This document shows positions 34,101 to 43,807 of a stretch of 64,000 nt of DNA, piece by piece. Numbering within the stretch: position 1 is the first letter of the stretch; every line of letters begins with the position of its first letter. A program made the position numbers and the translations under genes. The stretch is from Leptospira vanthielii serovar Holland str. Waz Holland = ATCC 700522 (lineage in GTDB: Bacteria > Spirochaetota > Leptospiria > Leptospirales > Leptospiraceae). Under the pieces are notes generated by a model, which had not been told where the DNA came from, searched no databases, and saw only the letters and a program-made list of their open reading frames with translations. The stretch is from contig NZ_AOGY02000031.1 of the NCBI RefSeq assembly GCF_000332455.1, forward strand, positions 1 through 64,000. Reading direction: 5' to 3'.

Positions 34101-35393
34101 ATGTGGAAATTTTTAGAAACCCTAGAGAAACGTGGAAAATGGATTCTCTGCATTTTACTCGTGATATTTCTCGTCCTTTCCGTTTCTAGATCCAAACAAA
34201 AATCGGATTTTTTGGATTATTACCATGCAGCAAAACGTTGGGCAACTGGAGAGAATTTATACCGGTTTGATGCGGCTTTCGAACTCCAGTCCAAAGTAAA
34301 AACCATGGAAGATATCTTCCGACCTGAGAATTTTCACCTGTTGACAGCTCTCCAAAACGAAACAGCGACTTATATTTATCCTCCCCTATTTTCTTTTTTA
34401 CTCATTCCTTTTACTTATCTCACAGAACCAAATGCGGCATTACTTTTTGAACTATTGAGTTGGATTTCTCTATTGGCAATTTTATACCTTATTTTCCAGA
34501 ACAAAGAACTTTCCAACCGAAGTGTGCCTTTTCCATATTTAATTCTACTGGCAACCTTAGTATTTAATTTTCGGTTTTTAGAAAGCCATATCCAAAACAA
34601 TCAAGTAGGATTACTTCTCATATTACTTGTGTTAGTATCTCTCACTGTAAAATCACACTGGCGAAGTGGTATCCTTTTAGCACTTGCGGTCAGCATCAAA
34701 ATCACTCCGCTGGTATTTATTTTTGTATATGTTTATGAAAAACAATATAAAAGAATCCTTTGGTTTTTGATTGGAATTTTTGTCTGGAATGCGGTCCCAC
34801 TTCTGTATCATTGGGATTATACCATTCAAATGACAAACGAATGGCTGACAGAAATTTTAGGAAATGCTTTTAGCAACCCCCTTCTCCGTTCTTGGAAAAA
34901 TAACCAATCCTTAAGTTCAACTCTCGCAAAATATTTTGTCCCAGGTGCGGATATGATGAACCAACCAACATACGGATTGCCCTTTATCATTCTTTCCCTT
35001 CCAATGTTAAAGATCATTCAACTTGTATTTATGGTTTTGTTTGGCATCCCTCTCCTATTACTTTGGAGAAAGGAAAATAAAAAATGGGAAATCATTTCTC
35101 TATTATTTTTGGTTTCAGCACTTTTCAGTGGAATTAGTTGGATTCATAGTTTTATCATTTGTTTGATTCCCATCTATTTCATTCTGAATCAAGTTATGAG
35201 TTCACCAAACGACAAAAAAGAAACATTTGTTTTAATCTTAATTTTGAGTTTACCACTACTGGCCCACAGAACCTTCGTCGGATCAAAAATTGAAGCCGCA
35301 CTTTCAATGTTTTCCATTTTATTTTATACAACCAGTCTCTTATATTTCTATATTGTAAGGTTTGCATTACGTGAAACAGAAAATCGGAATTGA
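34101..35393 (+). CDS. GT87-like membrane mannosyl/glycosyltransferase (DUF2029)
   Basis: About ten membrane helices are present. The N-terminal half has SDFLDYYHAAKRWATGENLYRF, the DUF2029/GT87 motif with an acidic pair and Tyr cluster near the first periplasmic loop, then TATYIYPPLFSFLLIPFTYL. GT87 enzymes use polyprenyl-phosphate sugars on the outer face of the inner membrane. ATG 34101 has an AGGAG site. Its 3' end overlaps the GT4 gene, and it opens a six-gene plus-strand block for envelope glycan assembly. Confidence 0.88.
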   Translation: MWKFLETLEKRGKWILCILLVIFLVLSVSRSKQKSDFLDYYHAAKRWATGENLYRFDAAFELQSKVKTMEDIFRPENFHLLTALQNETATYIYPPLFSFLLIPFTYLTEPNAALLFELLSWISLLAILYLIFQNKELSNRSVPFPYLILLATLVFNFRFLESHIQNNQVGLLLILLVLVSLTVKSHWRSGILLALAVSIKITPLVFIFVYVYEKQYKRILWFLIGIFVWNAVPLLYHWDYTIQMTNEWLTEILGNAFSNPLLRSWKNNQSLSSTLAKYFVPGADMMNQPTYGLPFIILSLPMLKIIQLVFMVLFGIPLLLLWRKENKKWEIISLLFLVSALFSGISWIHSFIICLIPIYFILNQVMSSPNDKKETFVLILILSLPLLAHRTFVGSKIEAALSMFSILFYTTSLLYFYIVRFALRETENRN

Positions 35394-36459
35394 TGTTAGG
35401 CCGCTGGCCTATGGGATGACCGGGAATTCTCGGTATTTAGCTGAAGTCCTTAAAGTCATTCTACCCAAACACAAAAAGAAAGAATTTTTTTTATACACAA
35501 ATAAACCGATCCATCCGGTATTTCAAAACTTACTTGGACCTAATACAAAAGTAGTTCTTGAACCAAAAAAAATCCCTGGACCAATTTATTTAAATTTTAT
35601 TTTACCAAGACGTTTAAAACAAGATGGGATTGAAGTTTTTTGGGGCACCATACAAATGTTACCTTTTTTAAAACTTCCTATTCCAAGTTATGTAAATTAC
35701 CATGACCTCAACTTCATATCGGCCCCAGAAACCATGGCGAAGTGGAACTATTGGCAACACAAACTCCTCTCTCCTATAACAATGAAAAATGCAGATAAAA
35801 TCTTTTGTTTGTCGAAAAATACAAAAGAAGAAATTGCAACTTTTCGTCCTGAATATGAAAAAAAATGCATCGTAGTTTATCCTGGTGTATCGAAACAAAA
35901 AATAACAAAAACTAAAACCAATTTTCCTAAAGATTTTTTTCTGACAGTGGGAACCTTAGAACCAAGAAAAAACATCAACCGTTTGGTGGATGCATTTTTG
36001 GATTTTAAAACCAAACATCCCAAAGACAAAAATTCCCTACTCGTCATGGGACGAAGAGGATGGGGAGAAGAAGGTGAGTTTTTATACCAAAAATTAAAAG
36101 ACCCAAAAATCCAAAGTTTAGGAATTCAATTTCTAGAAAACCCAGATGATGCAACGTTAACAGAAGCGTTTAAACAGTGTAAGGCGTTTTTCTTCCCTTC
36201 TTTACACGAAGGGTTTGGACTTCCTTTATTAGAAGCTATGTTAGAGGACAAATGCTGTGTAGCCTCCAACATTCCCGTATTTAAAGAAATTTTATCTGAC
36301 AAATGTGATATCTATGTTCCCCCAAAAGAAACAAAGGTTTGGACTCATAGTTTTGAATTGATGTCTGGACCGAAAAAATCCAGGTCTCCCAAATTCCCCG
36401 CCAAACAATGGACATGGGAAGAAACAGCAAAAAAAATAGAAGAGGTACTCTTTCAATGA
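35371..36459 (+). CDS. GT4 (GT-B) glycosyltransferase
   Basis: This cytoplasmic GT-B enzyme of 362 residues shows KIGIDVRPLAYGMTGNSRYLAEVL at the start, LTVGTLEPRKNINRLVDAF (nucleotide-sugar loop) and CKAFFFPSLHEGFGLPLLEAM, the E-x7-E motif of GT4 retaining transferases. GTG 35371 is chosen because AAGG lies 10-13 bases upstream; an earlier TTG has its site too close. The gene starts inside the end of the GT87 gene and overlaps the next start by four bases. The donor and acceptor sugars are unknown. Confidence 0.92.
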   Translation: MKQKIGIDVRPLAYGMTGNSRYLAEVLKVILPKHKKKEFFLYTNKPIHPVFQNLLGPNTKVVLEPKKIPGPIYLNFILPRRLKQDGIEVFWGTIQMLPFLKLPIPSYVNYHDLNFISAPETMAKWNYWQHKLLSPITMKNADKIFCLSKNTKEEIATFRPEYEKKCIVVYPGVSKQKITKTKTNFPKDFFLTVGTLEPRKNINRLVDAFLDFKTKHPKDKNSLLVMGRRGWGEEGEFLYQKLKDPKIQSLGIQFLENPDDATLTEAFKQCKAFFFPSLHEGFGLPLLEAMLEDKCCVASNIPVFKEILSDKCDIYVPPKETKVWTHSFELMSGPKKSRSPKFPAKQWTWEETAKKIEEVLFQ

Positions 36460-37043
36460 AAATCATGAACAAATGGATATCCAAATGGAAAGAGTTCCAA
36501 AGTAAAAAAGAAACTGCCTACTTTGGAACTTCGTTATACGATGAGTTAACCGTAAACCCAATCCCTTCCTTATTACTCATTCTCGCCACAGTTCTTATTT
36601 TCACATACAGTTTACCGTATGCATTTTATTTAGGTAAGTTTTTCTATTGGTTTGTGGGGGTTTTAGAAATAACTAAAGTCTTAAAAATTCCTTTTTTAGA
36701 TGAACTTCGCCATTACCATTATCTCTCTATCTTTGTTTATTTTTACATCGCAACATCTCTCTTAATTGATGTTAGTCGCCTCTTAAATTTATGGAATCGT
36801 CGAACTGTCATTGTTAAAAATGAGGTTTGGCAAATTCGAAGATTTGGGTTTGGGAAAAAACTCACCAAGTTTAATTTAGAGACAGAAGGTTTAGAACTCG
36901 GGTATGAACATGGTGGACTGAGTGATTATTTGGGATGGAACCGAATGATTTGGGAAAAGAATGGAAAAACAATATTCACCACTCCCTATTTCTTTCCTTA
37001 TAAAAAAAATCGAACCATTGTGAATCGAATTTTAAAACGTTAG
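36456..37043 (+). CDS. Membrane protein in the glycan operon, function unknown
   Basis: This 195-residue protein begins at an ATGA overlap with the GT4 stop. Two or three membrane helices (IPSLLLILATVLIFTYSLPYAFYL and YLSIFVYFYIATSLLIDVS) are followed by a soluble ~90-residue strand-rich tail (VIVKNEVWQIRRFGFGKKLTKFNLE) resembling a bPH-like domain. No family is recognised. Its tight coupling points to a structural or regulatory part of the glycan machinery. Confidence 0.7.
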   Translation: MKIMNKWISKWKEFQSKKETAYFGTSLYDELTVNPIPSLLLILATVLIFTYSLPYAFYLGKFFYWFVGVLEITKVLKIPFLDELRHYHYLSIFVYFYIATSLLIDVSRLLNLWNRRTVIVKNEVWQIRRFGFGKKLTKFNLETEGLELGYEHGGLSDYLGWNRMIWEKNGKTIFTTPYFFPYKKNRTIVNRILKR

Positions 37044-37058
37044 AGTGGAATTGAACTC

Positions 37059-38345
37059 TTGAAGAAGTTATTCATTCTCCTTTTACTACTCGTTCTTTTT
37101 TTATTCCATCTAAGATACCTTTCGCGAGCCTTTGATTGGGATTCTTGTGTTTATGCTCTGAATATCCAAAAGGACCGAGTGGAGTCAGCATTTTTTAATC
37201 CCCACCATTTAGGATTTGAATCTTCGGGACTACTCTATTGGAAAATGCTTCGTTCTATCTATCCGACAACGGATATTATGTTTTTCTTGCGATTACGAAT
37301 TCTTAGTTTTTCCCTATTTTTTTTGGGACTCTTTATTTGGCTTTACTACAAACTATACAAAGATTTAATCCTTGGAATCATTCTTGCCCTTGTTATCCAA
37401 GTAAGCCAAGCTTTTTGGTTCTATAGTTTACACAATGACACCCCACTCATCCACTCCTGTTTGATGGCTCTTTTGTTTTTATTTACTATTTATTATCTAA
37501 GGTCGGGACTACATACAAGGCACCTAATGGTTTTGTGGATCATCCAACTTTTTAGTATCTATTTCCACCAATCCAATGTCATTCATTTTGGGATGGTCCC
37601 GATGGCAATCTTCATTTCACCTAACAGAAGTTTTGGCAAAAAACTTAGAATCATATTAGTTTATTTGACATGCCTGGGTGTTGCGACCATTTTATCATAT
37701 CTTTTTGTCGGATTCATTATCTTAAAACGAGGACTCGGGCCTCTTGATGAAAAACATTTTTCTTTTTGGATGTTCTTGTATGCAGCCATTAACCGCTGGG
37801 GTACAAGCCTCGGGGAAGAAAAAAACTATGTATTGTACTTCTACCGAGGAATTGGAGATGCGTTTCTTGTATTCCAGAACGTCATTCCTAAATTCCGAGT
37901 GAACCTCTTTGACTTCCAGAACCCAAAATACCTTCCCTACAATTTGAATCTTTTATTCTGGATTTTTAGTTTGTGCCTAGGAATTTTGAATTTCCGTACT
38001 ATGTGGGCACGATACAAACAAGAACTATTAGTGATGACGTTTTGGATCTTACCTTCGATTGGATTTTATACATGGTGGGAAGGATATTTTTTTGAATTTT
38101 GGGTGGGAACCACCATTGCTCTTTGGATACTTAACTCCTATACCTTAAAATCTCTATCAATACCAATGTTACCAAAATTTTCCGCTGCCATTTTTCACAC
38201 GATTTACCTTACATTATTCCTTTTTTACTTCAGTACTAATTTTACGTTTTCTACTCTTCCACGATCCATTGGTCCAAAATTTGGCTACACCGAAGGAATC
38301 CAGGGACCCGTTGAAAAGTTAGCAAAAGAATCAATTTACCGCTAG
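37059..38345 (+). CDS. GT-C-like polytopic membrane protein
   Basis: This 428-residue protein with about ten membrane helices starts at TTG 37059. After the first helix, AFDWDSCVYALNIQKDRVE places acidic residues (DWD) at the periplasmic face where GT-C transferases hold their catalytic Asp. NPHHLGFESSGLLYW follows, with a His pair. The rest is hydrophobic (IIQLFSIYFHQSNVIHFGMVP). This fits a lipid-linked-sugar glycosyltransferase, but there is no strong family match. It lies between the GT4/membrane pair and the MBOAT gene. Confidence 0.65.
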   Translation: MKKLFILLLLLVLFLFHLRYLSRAFDWDSCVYALNIQKDRVESAFFNPHHLGFESSGLLYWKMLRSIYPTTDIMFFLRLRILSFSLFFLGLFIWLYYKLYKDLILGIILALVIQVSQAFWFYSLHNDTPLIHSCLMALLFLFTIYYLRSGLHTRHLMVLWIIQLFSIYFHQSNVIHFGMVPMAIFISPNRSFGKKLRIILVYLTCLGVATILSYLFVGFIILKRGLGPLDEKHFSFWMFLYAAINRWGTSLGEEKNYVLYFYRGIGDAFLVFQNVIPKFRVNLFDFQNPKYLPYNLNLLFWIFSLCLGILNFRTMWARYKQELLVMTFWILPSIGFYTWWEGYFFEFWVGTTIALWILNSYTLKSLSIPMLPKFSAAIFHTIYLTLFLFYFSTNFTFSTLPRSIGPKFGYTEGIQGPVEKLAKESIYR

Positions 38346-38356
38346 GAACCAAACAA

Positions 38357-39853
38357 ATGTTATTTAACTCTTTTGAATTTTTAGTTTTTTTCTTTGTGAC
38401 GATCATAATTGGGAATCTTCTAAAGAATCGTTGGCAAAAACTTTTTTTCCTACTCTCCAGCTATTACTTTTATATGGCTTGGCAACCTTCTTCTATTGCC
38501 TGTACGGCGATGGCTGCTGATGGATTCAAATTTTACACAGACAGACTTTATTGTGATTTTAAAATCAACCCTTACGTTTTTGTTCTAATTTTTTCAACGG
38601 TAATTGATTACTTTGCAGCAAGGTTCATCGAAGCAAAAAAAGACGGAGATAGTACAAGAGGTTGGTTACTCGTACTTTCTCTTGTTGTTAATATTGGAAC
38701 TCTTGGATTTTTTAAATATACAGACTTCCTACTCGGAGTCATTAACGATATTAATCTTTTAGGTGACTACCAATTCGCAAAACAAAACATCATCCTCCCT
38801 GTTGGGATTTCCTTTTATACATTCCAATCAATGAGTTATACCATCGATGTATACAATCGCAAAATCGAAGCAAGGAAATCGTTCCTTGATTTTGCCTTGT
38901 ATGTGACCTTCTTTCCACAACTCGTTGCCGGTCCCATTGTCCGTGCAGAAACTTTTTTCCGCGACTTAGACTTTCGTCTCGGTGTATATAAAGAGAATAT
39001 TGATGCTGCCTTTGCTTTGATATTGATTGGTTTCACAAGAAAAATCGTTTTCGCAGACAACCTGGCGCGAGTGGTCGACTCAACATTCTCTAATTATCAA
39101 AACCTAAACTCAATTGAAATTTGGACGGGAGCCCTTGCCTTTGGATGGCAAATTTATTTTGATTTTGCAGGATATACTGACATTGCTATCGGTGTGGCTA
39201 GATTGTTTGGATTCCAGTTCAATCCGAACTTTAACTTCCCCATGTCGTGCAGAAATATTGCCGACCATTGGTCAAGGTGGCATATTTCCTTTTCTACATG
39301 GATCAGAGATTACATATACATTCCGTTAGGTGGTTCTAGGGTCAGTGTCATTATGTACATTCGTAACATTATGCTCACCTGGTTATTTGCGGGATTATGG
39401 CATGGTGCGGCTTACCACTATGTGGGCTGGGGAATTTGGCAGGGCACTATGTTACTTTCCCACAAGTTCTACGGTGACACCAAACTGGCTAAATTCCTGA
39501 ATGGAAAAGGTGGTAAAGTATATGATTTATTTGCCCGTATTTTCACCATGTTTTGTTTATCATTTGGATTTATCATGTTCCGTGCCGAAACAATGGAAAA
39601 AGCAATCCCGATGATGAAAGCCCTGGTTTTTCTAAATGATTCCGTAGCTCCAGTTGCAAGATGGTCTAACTACCGATTTGGTATTTTACTCGTAATTTGT
39701 TTTACTGCTAGTTACATTTTTTCCAAAAGACAAATCCCTACTCTTCTTACAGGTAGTTGGTTGAAGTACACAACCTTCGTCATTGTAAACATATTATTAT
39801 TATTATTATTTGGAGTCACTGAAAGCCAGAACTTCCTCTACTTTCAATTTTAA
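38357..39853 (+). CDS. MBOAT family O-acyltransferase (AlgI/DltB-like)
   Basis: This 498-residue polytopic protein has the MBOAT signatures: ILPVGISFYTFQSMSYTIDVYNRK, FPQLVAGPIVRAE, HWSRWHISFSTWIRDYIYIPLGG and GLWHGAAYHYVGWG with the presumed catalytic His. AlgI-type enzymes move acetyl or other acyl groups across the inner membrane to periplasmic glycans. A conserved AlgX/AlgJ-type SGNH partner usually completes the transfer, and the next gene fits that role. The insert around SIACTAMAADGFKFY is unusual but not disruptive. Confidence 0.94.
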   Translation: MLFNSFEFLVFFFVTIIIGNLLKNRWQKLFFLLSSYYFYMAWQPSSIACTAMAADGFKFYTDRLYCDFKINPYVFVLIFSTVIDYFAARFIEAKKDGDSTRGWLLVLSLVVNIGTLGFFKYTDFLLGVINDINLLGDYQFAKQNIILPVGISFYTFQSMSYTIDVYNRKIEARKSFLDFALYVTFFPQLVAGPIVRAETFFRDLDFRLGVYKENIDAAFALILIGFTRKIVFADNLARVVDSTFSNYQNLNSIEIWTGALAFGWQIYFDFAGYTDIAIGVARLFGFQFNPNFNFPMSCRNIADHWSRWHISFSTWIRDYIYIPLGGSRVSVIMYIRNIMLTWLFAGLWHGAAYHYVGWGIWQGTMLLSHKFYGDTKLAKFLNGKGGKVYDLFARIFTMFCLSFGFIMFRAETMEKAIPMMKALVFLNDSVAPVARWSNYRFGILLVICFTASYIFSKRQIPTLLTGSWLKYTTFVIVNILLLLLFGVTESQNFLYFQF

Positions 39854-39855
39854 TT

Positions 39856-41001
39856 ATGAACTTACTAAAAGAAACCATCTCATTTCTGACTGATAAAAAA
39901 TTAGTCTCAGCAATACTCTTTTTATTAGTATTGGAATGTTTACTTCAGTTCGGTTTGTACAAACCCTACCTAAAGAAAAATTCCTATGCCTCCAATATCA
40001 ACCGAGTCACAGAACATGTAGTTTCAAAAAGAGATGTATTGGACCCCGATATTTTGATCGTAGGAACATCTGTAGCTTTTGAAGGAATAAGCATTCGTAT
40101 GCTTAACGATGAACTAAAAAGGGCTGGATGGAAAACTCAATCCATTGCCGTTCGAGGTTCCGAGCTCGTAGTCCAACATCGAATTTTAGAAGAATATTTA
40201 GATAAGTTTCCAAATGTAAAAATCATTCTCCATGTGATGGAACCTGGAATGCCATGGGTCGATAGAAAGTATATTGTGGATCCTACATTAGCGATGTTAT
40301 CGGAACTAGGGAACTTCAAAGCAATTCCCACAGTTTTAGATTTCGAGTACAATCTGGAGTTTCCAAACTACCTCTACTTGATTTTTAAATCTGTAGCCTA
40401 TCGCAAGGATTTATCTGATTTGGTTATCAATTTTAACGAAAGGTTAAAGGCAATTTCGAGAAAGAACAAAAATCCGAATTTGAATCCTTGGGATTATGAA
40501 AACGATCATCCAGAATCAATTGATGAATACCGACTTACAAGCGTAGATGATTGCCTAAATCGGTTGGCTCTCCACCTTCCTTTAGAAATCCCCAAAGCAT
40601 CTAATCCTGACCATAGACGTATGTTGTTTGAAACTTGTGGCATTGCAAGTGTTGTCCCACAAGATTCAAATGCCACCGAGGATACAAAAAGATATTTTAG
40701 ACGGCTGAAGAAAATGTACAACTTCATTGGGAACCGAAACATTCACATCATCAATGTATTTGCACCATATTCCGATGTAATTCGGAAGGTAAACAACGAA
40801 GGTAGAATGAAAGTCTGGCATGATGGATTATCAGAAGCACTAACATCTCACCAAAATTTAGATGAAATGGACCTACAAGATTCCCTTGGAGATTCTAACG
40901 GGAAATATTGTTTTGATTTAATTCACTTGAATGAAGCAGGAATGAAAGAATTTACTAAAATCCTTGCTAAAAATTTGGAGAAAAAACTTGGGAACCGATG
41001 A
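39856..41001 (+). CDS. SGNH-fold-like partner of the MBOAT acyltransferase
   Basis: This 381-residue protein has an N-terminal membrane anchor and an extracytoplasmic domain. DILIVGTSVAFEGISIRMLNDELK matches the SGNH/GDSL nucleophile block (GTSVA), and CFDLIHLNEAGMKEFTKILA matches the terminal D-x-x-H block. The Gly and Asn blocks are less clear, so catalysis is not certain. In AlgJ/AlgX systems such proteins take the acyl group from the MBOAT and transfer it to polysaccharide. It starts two bases after the MBOAT stop. Confidence 0.8.
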   Translation: MNLLKETISFLTDKKLVSAILFLLVLECLLQFGLYKPYLKKNSYASNINRVTEHVVSKRDVLDPDILIVGTSVAFEGISIRMLNDELKRAGWKTQSIAVRGSELVVQHRILEEYLDKFPNVKIILHVMEPGMPWVDRKYIVDPTLAMLSELGNFKAIPTVLDFEYNLEFPNYLYLIFKSVAYRKDLSDLVINFNERLKAISRKNKNPNLNPWDYENDHPESIDEYRLTSVDDCLNRLALHLPLEIPKASNPDHRRMLFETCGIASVVPQDSNATEDTKRYFRRLKKMYNFIGNRNIHIINVFAPYSDVIRKVNNEGRMKVWHDGLSEALTSHQNLDEMDLQDSLGDSNGKYCFDLIHLNEAGMKEFTKILAKNLEKKLGNR

Positions 41002-41326
41002 CATCACACTAAGCCAATTACAATCGGAAGTAGATGATTGGATTCAAACCATTGGAGTTAGATATTTTTCTGAACTTACCAATTTGGCAATTCTAATGGA
41101 AGAAGTGGGTGAACTTTCTAGGCTTATGGCAAGAAAGTATGGGGATCAATCCTTCAAACCAGGAGAATCCGCTGACGATATCCCAAGTGAGATTGGCGAT
41201 ATTTTATTTGTTCTCACCTGTTTAGCCAACCAAATGGGAATTTCTTTACAAGATGTGATTCAAACAACGATCAAAAAAAATACCAAACGTGACTTGAACC
41301 GTCACAAAAATAATCCAAAACTTTAA
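40988..41326 (+). CDS. MazG-type nucleotide pyrophosphohydrolase
   Basis: This 112-residue all-alpha NTP-PPase has LMEEVGELSRLMARKYGD (EExxE, two acidic pairs) and PSEIGDILFVLTCLANQMG (ExxD), the magnesium-binding signature of the MazG/iMazG family. It hydrolyses (d)NTPs to monophosphates, probably as a house-cleaning enzyme. I place the start at TTG 40988 because GGAG lies eight bases upstream; it overlaps the 3' end of the SGNH-like gene. It ends the operon and is convergent with 41332. Confidence 0.9.
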   Translation: MGTDDITLSQLQSEVDDWIQTIGVRYFSELTNLAILMEEVGELSRLMARKYGDQSFKPGESADDIPSEIGDILFVLTCLANQMGISLQDVIQTTIKKNTKRDLNRHKNNPKL

Positions 41327-41331
41327 ACAAA

Positions 41332-42039
41332 CTAACCGATGGAAATTCCTGCTTCTCTCCGAATTGCATTCCAATAGGCAGATAAGTGAGCAGGATGAGA
41401 ATTCATATCGGAGATACAATAATCAAACTTAGTGCGAAAGATAGGATTTGTATCTAATATAGATTCATATTTAGAATAGTCCAAATACATTTCTCGAAAA
41501 AACTGTTTCTGCCCCTCAAAATCATAATCTTCACGAAAAAACATATAAGCATGGGCCAAGTCGTGAAGTAAATGTTCAAACGCATCTCGTTTGCCTTCGA
41601 CCAAACTCCCATTCATAGCATCAATCCAGCTGATAGTAGAATATCTGTAACCATGGCTTTGTGATTCCAACATTTCCAAAGAACTAGGATTATAGTCTAT
41701 GAGTCGGATATCCCACTCACCTATATGCCATTTCCAGAGTGCAAAACGTACGGTATCTGGCATCCCGTAAAATCGAACTACCTCTAAAAATTCTTTGGAT
41801 TGATTCCTGTTGGGTAATGGTTTCCCCATCCGCAAAAACGGATGTCTTTTCACTCGGCGTTCTAAGTATAATAATACAATTTGAAAGGTAAGTTGGCTGT
41901 CGGATATCTGACCTGTTTCCCAATCAATTTTCAGTGAAATCAAATTTGGAAGAATGGATTCTGCTTCTTTTTTTAATTCTACTTCAGGGATACAGATTTT
42001 TTTGAAGGAGCCATAAATACGGCCATTGTCGTGAGGCAT
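41332..42039 (-). CDS. Hypothetical protein with an HxxxH metal-like motif
   Basis: This 235-residue protein has no signal or membrane segment. The central motif AFEHLLHDLAHAYMFFRED carries His and Asp residues in HxxxH-like spacing with a following acidic residue, suggesting a metal site as in putative metallopeptidases, but no family was recognised. It continues FEGQKQFFREMYLDYSKYESI. It starts seven bases after the third kelch gene and is the last gene of the chemoreceptor-caspase-kelch operon. Confidence 0.65.
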   Translation of the reverse strand: MPHDNGRIYGSFKKICIPEVELKKEAESILPNLISLKIDWETGQISDSQLTFQIVLLYLERRVKRHPFLRMGKPLPNRNQSKEFLEVVRFYGMPDTVRFALWKWHIGEWDIRLIDYNPSSLEMLESQSHGYRYSTISWIDAMNGSLVEGKRDAFEHLLHDLAHAYMFFREDYDFEGQKQFFREMYLDYSKYESILDTNPIFRTKFDYCISDMNSHPAHLSAYWNAIRREAGISIG

Positions 42040-42046
42040 AAAGAAT

Positions 42047-43807
42047 TTAATGAGACAGTCCGTAGTATTCCGTTTCTAAATGGAACATCCCTCCAATCTC
42101 CCCTCCAAGAAAAAACAAAGTCCCATCCGAAAATTTCACACCACTGTGTTTTGTTACACTATACTTAGCCATACCCATATCAAAGAAATTATTACTTTTT
42201 GCATAATCAAGTTTTTCCATAACGCGGCTTGGTTCGCTTGTATTGTATCGGTATCCCCCACCATAAAAAAGAACCCCACCGTCTGGAAGCTCTGATGCAA
42301 TACTCCACTCCCTTCTAAATTTCGAGTTGGCAACCGTTAAAATTTGATTTCGAGTTCTATCATACAGCATAGTAGAATTGTTTAAATTAGACAGTTGTGC
42401 TCCATAAATTAAAACATTCCCATCCACCAACTTCATACACTTCAATGCACCAACAGGAACAGGCAAAGTTGGACCCCAAGAAAAAGTTTGTGTGATAGGA
42501 TCATAAAACTCAGTTGTATCTTTAGGTGCGAAGATTCCGTCAGTCCCGCCGATTACAAATACTCGGCCATCATCCAGTAACACGGAACAAGAAAACGATC
42601 TTGGAGTCATCATCTTATTGGTAAGCTCAGTAAAGGTACCGGTAGCAGGATCATATATCTCGGCAGTATTTAAAGAGAAAAAAGCCAAAGGTGTCATAGG
42701 ATCAAGCTCATACTCGCGAATACCACCTAACACTATCACCTTTCCATCTTGAAGTTTGACAATATTATGCAAATGTCTTGGACCATTCATACTCCCCGTA
42801 GGAGTGAATGTTGTAGTCTCTGTATCAAATATATAACTCGACGTAAGGGCATACGGACCGGGAGCTTGAATCCCACCTGTGATTAGAAGATTTTTTCCGT
42901 CCAACATCACCCCACGTTCCCCTCGCGAGATTGTAGGCAAACTAGGGTTAGTCAGAATAAAACTAGATGAACCTTTCCGAAGAATCTCAGCACTAGAAGC
43001 AAAACCATAAATTGCGATTATATCACCATTGGCATTTTGGAAGGCATCAAATTCAGACCTACCGTGATGTAAGTTAGGACCTGGCACTAAACCTATGAAT
43101 TGTACGGTCAGAGAATTCGACACTTCATTCGAAGCATTGTCCTTTGAATTAGAAAACTGCAAGGTAAGTGATCCAGGACTATTCGATGAAAAATTAACTT
43201 CGAAATACACTCGGTATGTTGTTTCATTAATCTTTTGAACGGATCGTAGAATGACCGATGGCGCGAGAGAACCACTTAAAATTGGCTGCCCAAAATTTGC
43301 TAAAGGTTCAGAAGTCGTAAAGTCCCAATAATGTGCAGAAAAAAAAGTATAATCGGTAATTGGAATATATCCAACCAAAGATACCGTAGGAATTTTAGTA
43401 TCAACGATGATTGGAAGTTTATCATCTGTAAGAGTCTCCCCTGCATTGGAAACAACTCCAGACAGGATTAGTTCATATTGTCCGTCATCCGTGAGTGGGT
43501 CAAATTTCACGAGAAGACGATCACTATCTATCTTAGCAAAACTGATATTTGAAAAAATATCTTGATTGGACTTAGCAAGATACTCTGCATCAATATTTGC
43601 AAGATCTCGATTGCATTGCAATAGAACTTGGTCCACGCTCCCAAGCGATTTATTATTTGAATGATTTGCACAACTAAAGGGACTCGAATTAAAAAAAGCG
43701 CCGAGAAACAACCCACCAGTTGATTTTTGGTCAAAAGGATTTCCATACTTTGCGGGGAAAATACATCCGATAGTACACAATAAAATAGGAAAAATCAATT
43801 TATTCAA
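42047..43807 (-). CDS. Kelch-repeat lipoprotein C
   Basis: A lipoprotein signal (LIFPILLCTIGC) is preceded by TTG 43807, which overlaps the end of kelch B by eight bases; the ATG further up (43855) would lengthen it without support. After the anchor comes GNPFDQKST, shared in pattern with the other two kelch lipoproteins. Ig-like strands fill ~residues 60-240. Kelch blades start around residue 250 (DGKVIVLGGIREY, DGRVFVIGGTDG, DGGVLFYGGGY, DGTLFFLGGEIG), enough for a beta-propeller. Function unknown; probably a surface or periplasmic binding protein. Confidence 0.88.
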   Translation of the reverse strand: MNKLIFPILLCTIGCIFPAKYGNPFDQKSTGGLFLGAFFNSSPFSCANHSNNKSLGSVDQVLLQCNRDLANIDAEYLAKSNQDIFSNISFAKIDSDRLLVKFDPLTDDGQYELILSGVVSNAGETLTDDKLPIIVDTKIPTVSLVGYIPITDYTFFSAHYWDFTTSEPLANFGQPILSGSLAPSVILRSVQKINETTYRVYFEVNFSSNSPGSLTLQFSNSKDNASNEVSNSLTVQFIGLVPGPNLHHGRSEFDAFQNANGDIIAIYGFASSAEILRKGSSSFILTNPSLPTISRGERGVMLDGKNLLITGGIQAPGPYALTSSYIFDTETTTFTPTGSMNGPRHLHNIVKLQDGKVIVLGGIREYELDPMTPLAFFSLNTAEIYDPATGTFTELTNKMMTPRSFSCSVLLDDGRVFVIGGTDGIFAPKDTTEFYDPITQTFSWGPTLPVPVGALKCMKLVDGNVLIYGAQLSNLNNSTMLYDRTRNQILTVANSKFRREWSIASELPDGGVLFYGGGYRYNTSEPSRVMEKLDYAKSNNFFDMGMAKYSVTKHSGVKFSDGTLFFLGGEIGGMFHLETEYYGLSH

